A DNA stretch of 64,000 nucleotides from 13-2-20CM-66-19 sp963760225 (GTDB lineage Bacteria; Pseudomonadota; Gammaproteobacteria; Steroidobacterales; Steroidobacteraceae). Made by a program: the position numbers and the translations under genes. Within the stretch, counting starts at the first letter, position 1; each line of letters starts with the position of its first letter. The DNA lies in NCBI GenBank assembly GCA_963760225.1, contig CAVXCD010000003.1, positions 806,001-870,000 on the forward strand. The letters run 5' to 3'. The notes beneath the pieces were generated by a model, which saw nothing but the letters and a program-made list of their open reading frames with translations, did no database searches and was not told where the DNA came from. Below, one piece after another: positions 59,337 to 64,000 of the stretch.

Positions 59337-61238
59337 GTGAGCGGCAATTCAAATGCCGTTTTCCTTAGCTACGCGTCGCAGGACGCGCGGCCAGCCAGTC
59401 GTATCTGCGACGCCCTCCGGGCGTTGGGCATTGAAGTCTGGTTCGACCAAAGCGAGCTCCGGGGCGGCGATGCCTGGGACGCGACGATCCGGCGTCAGAT
59501 CAAATCCTGCGCGCTATTCGTGCCGATCATTTCCAACAACACGCACTCGCGCGGCGAGGGCTATTTCCGGCTCGAGTGGAAACTCGCCGTGGACCGCTCG
59601 CACCTGATGGCGGCCGACCAGCCGTTCCTGGTTCCGGTGGTCGTCGACGACGTGCCAGACACCGATCCCAGGGTGCCGGAGCGGTTCCGCGAGGTGCAGT
59701 GGACCAAGCTGCCAGGCGGTGAGACGCCATCGGCGTTCGTCGAGCGTGTGCAACGCCTGCTCGAGTGGGGTTCGGCGCCGAGCCGCAGTGTTGCAGCAGC
59801 CCCGCGCTGGGTCGCGCCCGCAACGATGCCGCCCCCCGGCATTGTGCCAACGGCGTCGAGCCCGCCATTGACGCCCGTGGCGGCCAAGCCTCGCAAGGCG
59901 GTGCTGCTGTTTGCGCTGCTGGCGGGCGCTGCCGCGTTGGCCGCCGGGGCCTGGGTGTTCAGGCACGGTACGGCGCGGGTCCCCGCCGTCGCGCCGTACT
60001 CGATCGCGGACCGTCGAATGACGTTCGCGGTATTGCCGTTCCAATCACCCGCAGACGATACGATCGGTGCTCAGACGGCCAAAGCGCTGACCTACGCGAC
60101 CGACGCGCTGCAGGCGGAGCGCAGCACCTGGGTGAACTCATCGCCTCGCGCCAGTGTCGACCACGCCGCGAGCCGCATGTCCGGCAGCAAGGAACTGGCC
60201 GAAGCACTCAACGTGCACTTCCTGATCACCGGTTTGCTCGCTGCCGACGCCCCCCGCTACAAGCTCACGCTGTCAGTCATCGACGGAGCTACCGAGCACG
60301 TACTTGCGACGAAGGAGATCGACGTCGGGACCGGGCCCGTGACGGCGAGCGTGCGCAGGCAAATCGACGATGTCCTCGGCACGCTCGTATTCGCGGGTCT
60401 GACATCTGAGGTGGAGCGCGCGCGGGCCAAGCCGGTCGACGAACTCGACGTGCGCGACCTGTCGTTTCGGGCCTACGTCGACTGGTTTCAGCACCACGAC
60501 GAAGATGGCAAGGGCGCTTACACGCGTGCCACCGATCTGCTCAAGCGGGCACTGACGCTCGCGCCCGACGACCGTCTGGCGCTGTGGCTGACTGCGCAGG
60601 TCAATCTGTGCAACTGCGTCTATGGCTGGTCGAGCAACCCGGCCGAGCAGCAAGCAATCGGTGCCGCGGCGCTCGACAAGGCGCTTGAATTCGATCCGAC
60701 CGACCTGCATTTGCTCGCGGCGAAGTCGCTGTTGTTTGAGTTGCGCGGGCGTTACGAGGAGTCGCTGCTGCTTGCGGATGCCATCCTCAAGCGCGATCCA
60801 GAGCAGACGAACCCGCTGGTCATCAAGGCCCGGGACCTGCTTAAGCTCGGCCGGCCCGCCGAAGCGCTGCCGTTCGCAATCGAGGCGCGTGAGCGCATCC
60901 CGACCGGCCGTCCGACGTGGGTCGCGTTGCTCGCGAGTATCCACTACGCGCTCGGTGAGTACGCGCCTGCGGTTGAGCTTGCTCAGAAGGCAGCGATCGA
61001 ATACGACGCGCGTGAACTGAGCAACGGACTGACCGGACCCGTGCGCCTGACACTCGCGGCGGCACAGGCGAAACTCGGCGACCGCACGCGCGCCAAGGCC
61101 GCGATCGCCGATTTCAGGGCATCCGTGCCCGGCGTGCAGACGATCGCTCAGATAAAGAAGTGGATTCAGCCGGCAGCGGACCTGTCCGGCTACGAGCCGC
61201 TGTATGACGGCCTGCGCCTGGCCGGGGTGCCGGACTGA
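59337..61238 (+). CDS. TIR/TM/TPR protein 3
   Basis: The 633-residue protein starts at a GTG and has a TIR domain at 7-145 (AVFLSYASQDARPASRICDA, VWFDQSELRGGDAWDATIRR, GEGYFRLEWKLAVDR with Glu80). One membrane helix follows at about 188-209 (LLFALLAGAAALAAGAWVF), then a strongly diverged TolB-like part (MTFAVLPFQSPADDTIG, LNVHFLITGLLAADAPRYKL) lacking the usual EGSVRK, and TPR repeats from about 400. It is a paralogue of the protein at 53977 in its TIR part only. Confidence 0.88.
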   Translation: MSGNSNAVFLSYASQDARPASRICDALRALGIEVWFDQSELRGGDAWDATIRRQIKSCALFVPIISNNTHSRGEGYFRLEWKLAVDRSHLMAADQPFLVPVVVDDVPDTDPRVPERFREVQWTKLPGGETPSAFVERVQRLLEWGSAPSRSVAAAPRWVAPATMPPPGIVPTASSPPLTPVAAKPRKAVLLFALLAGAAALAAGAWVFRHGTARVPAVAPYSIADRRMTFAVLPFQSPADDTIGAQTAKALTYATDALQAERSTWVNSSPRASVDHAASRMSGSKELAEALNVHFLITGLLAADAPRYKLTLSVIDGATEHVLATKEIDVGTGPVTASVRRQIDDVLGTLVFAGLTSEVERARAKPVDELDVRDLSFRAYVDWFQHHDEDGKGAYTRATDLLKRALTLAPDDRLALWLTAQVNLCNCVYGWSSNPAEQQAIGAAALDKALEFDPTDLHLLAAKSLLFELRGRYEESLLLADAILKRDPEQTNPLVIKARDLLKLGRPAEALPFAIEARERIPTGRPTWVALLASIHYALGEYAPAVELAQKAAIEYDARELSNGLTGPVRLTLAAAQAKLGDRTRAKAAIADFRASVPGVQTIAQIKKWIQPAADLSGYEPLYDGLRLAGVPD

Positions 61239-61310
61239 CCCGAACGACGCCGTCAGTAACTCTGTTCCGTGCGCGTTACCGGCATCAACCTGACATCGGG
61301 CTGGCGGGTC

Positions 61311-61397
61311 GTGAGCCGCCCGTCGCCGAAGCGGGCGGTGGGACAATTTTGGGACGGTCAGATCCATAGACTGCACGCGGGCGTCTGCTCCCGGCCC
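61311..61397 (+). repeat. att scar: right-arm and left-arm pieces without core
   Basis: GTGAGCCGCCCGTCGCCGAA and GGGACAATTTTGGGACGGTC correspond to the right arm, and GCGTCTGCTCCCGGCC at 61381 to the end of the left arm, but the 46-base tRNA core between them is missing. It appears to be a collapsed former att site. The remaining bases up to 61639 contain a short AGCGGTCACTCG element and no gene. Confidence 0.6.
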
Positions 61398-61639
61398 AAG
61401 AAGCGGACACACCGGGGCTCCAGAATTCCTGCCAGATAGCGGTCACTCGCGGCGAACCGATGGCGCGGCACGTTGTTAAATGTCCGGTAAGTTGCGGGGC
61501 AGATGCCCCCGGCGCATCCTGCGGCTGACAATCGGAGACGAGGTCGCGAGACGGGCAGGCGCTGGGGTTGGCCGCAGGTTCAGCGGGGACGAGCGGCGGT
61601 GGACCGTCCACCTTCGAGATCTCAAGCAGGAACGGCAAG

Positions 61640-62352
61640 ATGGCAATCAAGCCGGCGGGTTTACTGGCGCGACCTTTCCATTTCGTCTTATCGCTGATTA
61701 TCGCGGGCGTGATAGTTGCCGGCTCCAGCCATACGGTCAGTACACGCCTCATCCACCCGCCATCCCCGCGTCCTGTCATCCTTTATGTGCACGCCGCCTT
61801 ATCTGCCGGTTGGATCGTCCTCTTCATCACTCAGACGGCGCTGATCTGCACGCGAAACGTCAAGTACGCCGCACGCTTGGTTTGTGTGCGATCCCGCTTG
61901 GCGTTGCAATCCCCATTGTGGGAGTTTCAACAGCGCTCGCTATGGGAAGATTGCATGTGCAACGCGGAGACACGGGAGACACCGATGCCGCGGAGGCTCT
62001 GATTCTTTCGCTTTACGACATGGTCGCGTTTACCGTTGCTTTTCTAGGTGCGATCTATTGGCGCACGAAACCGGAGTTCCACCGTCGTTTAATTTTGATC
62101 GCCACATGCGCTCTTACTAGCGCAGCAATCGGACGTCTAATTCCGGCAGCGGCGTCGGACGAGTGGATTTACGTCGGTGTTGATTCGTTGATCCTGCTTG
62201 CCGTGGCGCGTGATCTGATTACTACGAAGCGCATCCACCCGGTCTATCTGTACGGGCTGCCGGTCTTATTCCTCGGTCAAACGATCATCCTCTACCTCGA
62301 TCTAAGCCGTTCGCAGGAGTGGCTGGCGATTGCTCATCGGCTGATCGGGTAG
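61640..62352 (+). pseudogene. Frameshifted polytopic membrane protein
   Basis: The ATG at 61640 follows AGGAACGGCAAG and opens a membrane protein (FHFVLSLIIAGVIVAG, then ILYVHAALSAGWIVLFITQT and ICTRNVK). Near 61870 the homologous reading moves to another frame (RRTLGLCAIPLGVAIPIVG, then MVAFTVAFLGAIYWRTKPEF) and continues to TAG 62350-62352. Loss of one base in AAGTAC(C)GCCGC explains it. About six helices are seen in total. It is either a recent pseudogene or a sequencing error. The family is unnamed. Confidence 0.7.
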
Positions 62353-62440
62353 CGTGCCGGTCCGCCGGAGTGAGGAACGCCGTGGACCTGCTGCATTAAC
62401 TGGTGATGCGCCGAGGGCGCAGCCAGCGGACGCGGGGCTT

Positions 62441-63367
62441 TCAGCTCACCGGCACCAGACAGCACGCGGTATGGGCGACGGTGAGAAACACGCCGCTCAG
62501 CAGCAGCATGCCGAAGGCGACGACCATCAGCGCGTTGAGCAGGCGGGTCCCGGCCGGCACCGCGGGCGCCAGCAGGCGGTCGAGGCGATGACTGACCAGT
62601 GAGACTGCCGCCGAGCGCAGCACGAAGGAACTTTCAGGTCCAGCCAGCTTGGCCAGCGCCGAAATCAGGAATCGGCCGCGATTCATGCTGAGTACCGACT
62701 CGTCGCAGGAGAGCTCGCGATACAGTGCCAGACGGGCACCGGTGAGCCACAACAGCGGATGAAACCACAGCAAGCATAATGCGAATTCGTGGATCAGCCG
62801 CAGCAGGTTGTCGCGGCGCTTGGCGTGAGTAACCTCGTGCAGAAGCACGGCATCCAGTTCGCGTCCGCTCAGCAGCCGCTCGATGCCGCGCGGCAGGCAG
62901 ATGTGTGTGCGGACTATGCCGCCAACTGCAGGGCTGCAGCGCCCGGCAATAAAGTGCACTGGGACGCCGTGTACGTAGAAATCCGGCACGCGGCGCCGCT
63001 CCCGGCCGCGTTCCTCGCGGCGTTCGCCGACGATGCGCACCCCGAGCCGCAGCAGCATCAGGACGGCGCCGCTCAGCCACAGCGCGCACAGCAGCGCGGC
63101 GAGCGGCAGATGCTGCGCCAACTCCTGGTCGAAAGCCGCCAGCGGCCCGAGCTGGTGTGCACCTGGCAGATCCGTAGCCCCGAAGCGGTCGATGAAGCCA
63201 CCAACCGGAAGCGCGAAATTGAGAGACGCAGCAGTCCAGATCTGGAATTTCGCAGTGACGCTCGCGCTGCTCAGTGAGGTGAGCGCCCAGGCGCCCAAGC
63301 CCACTAGCGTGGCGTACAGAAGATGGACCTGCAGGAAGTACAGGGCGGGCGCGAGATGCTCACGCAC
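62441..63367 (-). CDS. BlaR1/MecR1-like M56 metallopeptidase without sensor domain
   Basis: With the GTG at 63367 the protein has 308 residues. It shows four hydrophobic segments and the M56 zinc motif LLHEVTHAKRRDN, followed by ELSCDESVL supplying the third ligand. It ends soon after the last helix, so the penicillin-binding sensor of BlaR1 is missing. In the family this protease cleaves the BlaI repressor. It overlaps the blaI-like gene by eight bases. Confidence 0.85.
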   Translation of the reverse strand: MREHLAPALYFLQVHLLYATLVGLGAWALTSLSSASVTAKFQIWTAASLNFALPVGGFIDRFGATDLPGAHQLGPLAAFDQELAQHLPLAALLCALWLSGAVLMLLRLGVRIVGERREERGRERRRVPDFYVHGVPVHFIAGRCSPAVGGIVRTHICLPRGIERLLSGRELDAVLLHEVTHAKRRDNLLRLIHEFALCLLWFHPLLWLTGARLALYRELSCDESVLSMNRGRFLISALAKLAGPESSFVLRSAAVSLVSHRLDRLLAPAVPAGTRLLNALMVVAFGMLLLSGVFLTVAHTACCLVPVS

Positions 63368-63752
63368 GCTCCTTGCTCCTCGGGCCGCGCTTGCCGGCCG
63401 CATTCTGCAGAACCTTGAGATCCTTCAGCGTGATGGTGCCCGACTCGAGGAGGTTCGAGACCAGCAGCTGCGGTGAGCCGCCGAACAGGTCAAGTAGTTC
63501 GCGCACCAGGCCAGTGCGGAAGGCGCCGCGATCAATCGCCGGCTCGAATAGCTGCGCATTGCCAATCTTCTTTACGCGCCGCACCGCCCCTTTTTGCTCG
63601 AGCCGGTATACGAGGGTTTGCACCGTGGTATACGCGACACGCTCATCCTCTGGCAGGCTCTCAAGGATTTCGCGGACCGAGCAGGTTCCGAGCTTCCAAT
63701 ATTGCTCCAGAACGCGCATCTCGGCCTTCGACAGTCGGGTGGCTATTGACAT
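63360..63752 (-). CDS. BlaI/MecI/CopY family transcriptional repressor
   Basis: The 130-residue protein has the BlaI winged helix (LSKAEMRVLEQYWKLGTCSV, then VAYTTVQTLVYRLEQKGAVR) and a dimerisation tail. Such repressors bind TACAnnTGTA-type sites and are inactivated through cleavage by an M56 protease. The overlap with the M56 gene makes a regulatory pair; the target could be the pair itself and the divergent exported protein gene at 63851. Confidence 0.92.
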   Translation of the reverse strand: MSIATRLSKAEMRVLEQYWKLGTCSVREILESLPEDERVAYTTVQTLVYRLEQKGAVRRVKKIGNAQLFEPAIDRGAFRTGLVRELLDLFGGSPQLLVSNLLESGTITLKDLKVLQNAAGKRGPRSKERA

Positions 63753-63755
63753 CTC

Positions 63756-63780
63756 CTACAGTGTCCGTAGATCCTACTAC
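63756..63780. promoter_or_regulatory. Putative BlaI-type operator
   Basis: CTAC at 63756-63759, GTAG at 63767-63770 and CTAC at 63774-63777 form alternating inverted repeats, and TACAGTGT resembles half of the BlaI consensus TACAnnTGTA. It lies between the divergent blaI-like gene and the exported-protein gene. Confidence 0.5.
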
Positions 63781-63850
63781 GTCGACCGTCCGACGTGCAA
63801 GGGATCGGGTCGACTGCACTTCGCCACCGCTGACTGAGGGAGGTTCATCC

Positions 63851-64000
63851 GTGAATTCACGCGTCCGCATCTTTGTTTGTCTGCCGGCGGTCGTGCTGGG
63901 AGTTGCTGCGTTCCCCGCTCTGCCGCAGACCGCGGCGCCCAATCCACCGTTGCAGCCGGTACTGCACGATGGCCGACACGACTTCGATTTTGAAGTCGGC
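63851..64000 (+). CDS. Exported DUF1579-like protein, N-terminal part (partial)
   Basis: A GTG at 63851 behind GGAGG opens a frame that runs off the window after 50 codons. It has a signal peptide (RIFVCLPAVVLGVAAFPALP) and the conserved start HDGRHDFDFEVG, which resembles exported DUF1579-like proteins. It is divergent from the BlaI repressor gene and may be under its control. Confidence 0.6.
   Translation, partial: MNSRVRIFVCLPAVVLGVAAFPALPQTAAPNPPLQPVLHDGRHDFDFEVG

Overview
The window is high-GC chromosomal DNA from a proteobacterium. Gene content (bactofilin, non-hydrolysing UDP-GlcNAc 2-epimerase, OpgD, FecR/DUF6600 protein, many TolB-like/TPR proteins) and intergenic style suggest a gammaproteobacterium of the Steroidobacteraceae/Nevskiales kind. 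That placement is inference; no rRNA or marker gene is present.

Layout. (1) 1-8.6 kb is ordinary chromosome: the end of a phosphomannomutase gene, wecB, a bactofilin with a zinc-ribbon partner, an Omp85-like outer-membrane protein, an orphan modA, a pirin and a FecR/DUF6600 protein. (2) 8.7-25.0 kb is a complete-looking conjugation module: ssb, virB2 to virB11 (including a 52-residue virB7 lipoprotein gene), a VirD4-type coupling protein, a small membrane protein, a second paralogous coupling protein, a MOBQ-type relaxase and a ComF-like phosphoribosyltransferase. Small two-gene pairs (DUF6883/DUF4926 and a 78-residue protein/DUF2283) flank it. No integrase, replication or partition gene was seen. 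(3) 25.0-31.4 kb: PAP2 phosphatase, M14 carboxypeptidase, MBL hydrolase, a class IV aminotransferase coupled to a sulfotransferase-like protein, and an exported protein. (4) 31.6-50.1 kb is the most unusual part: an intact tRNA-Val(CAC) gene, then four more copies of its last 46 bp at 35949, 39896, 47542 and 50007. Each is embedded in conserved arms and together they divide the DNA into four cargo modules. No integrase gene is left in any of them. Cargo: alcohol dehydrogenase, carboxymuconolactone decarboxylase-like protein and OpgD; DUF2442, BrnT/BrnA and an orphan FtsX-type permease pair; a TolB/TPR and a TIR/TolB/TPR protein; HigB/HigA and DUF3667. (5) 50.2-64.0 kb continues as accessory DNA: a second identical-length IS1182 copy, an IS110/IS1111 element with a long 3' non-coding region, two more TIR/TPR proteins, a D-aminoacylase-like amidohydrolase, an FMN-dependent alpha-hydroxy-acid oxidase, a frameshifted membrane protein and a BlaI/M56 regulator pair.

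How it works together. The VirB/VirD4/relaxase genes form one long, tightly overlapped forward operon for DNA transfer. The tRNA-Val array looks like repeated site-specific insertion of small islands by one recombinase type that has since been lost or that acts in trans; truncated genes (LpxH-like, isochorismatase-like) and core-less arm scars show that modules have also been eroded. The TIR/TolB/TPR proteins are the main repeated cargo and candidates for NAD-linked signalling or defence, which is inference.
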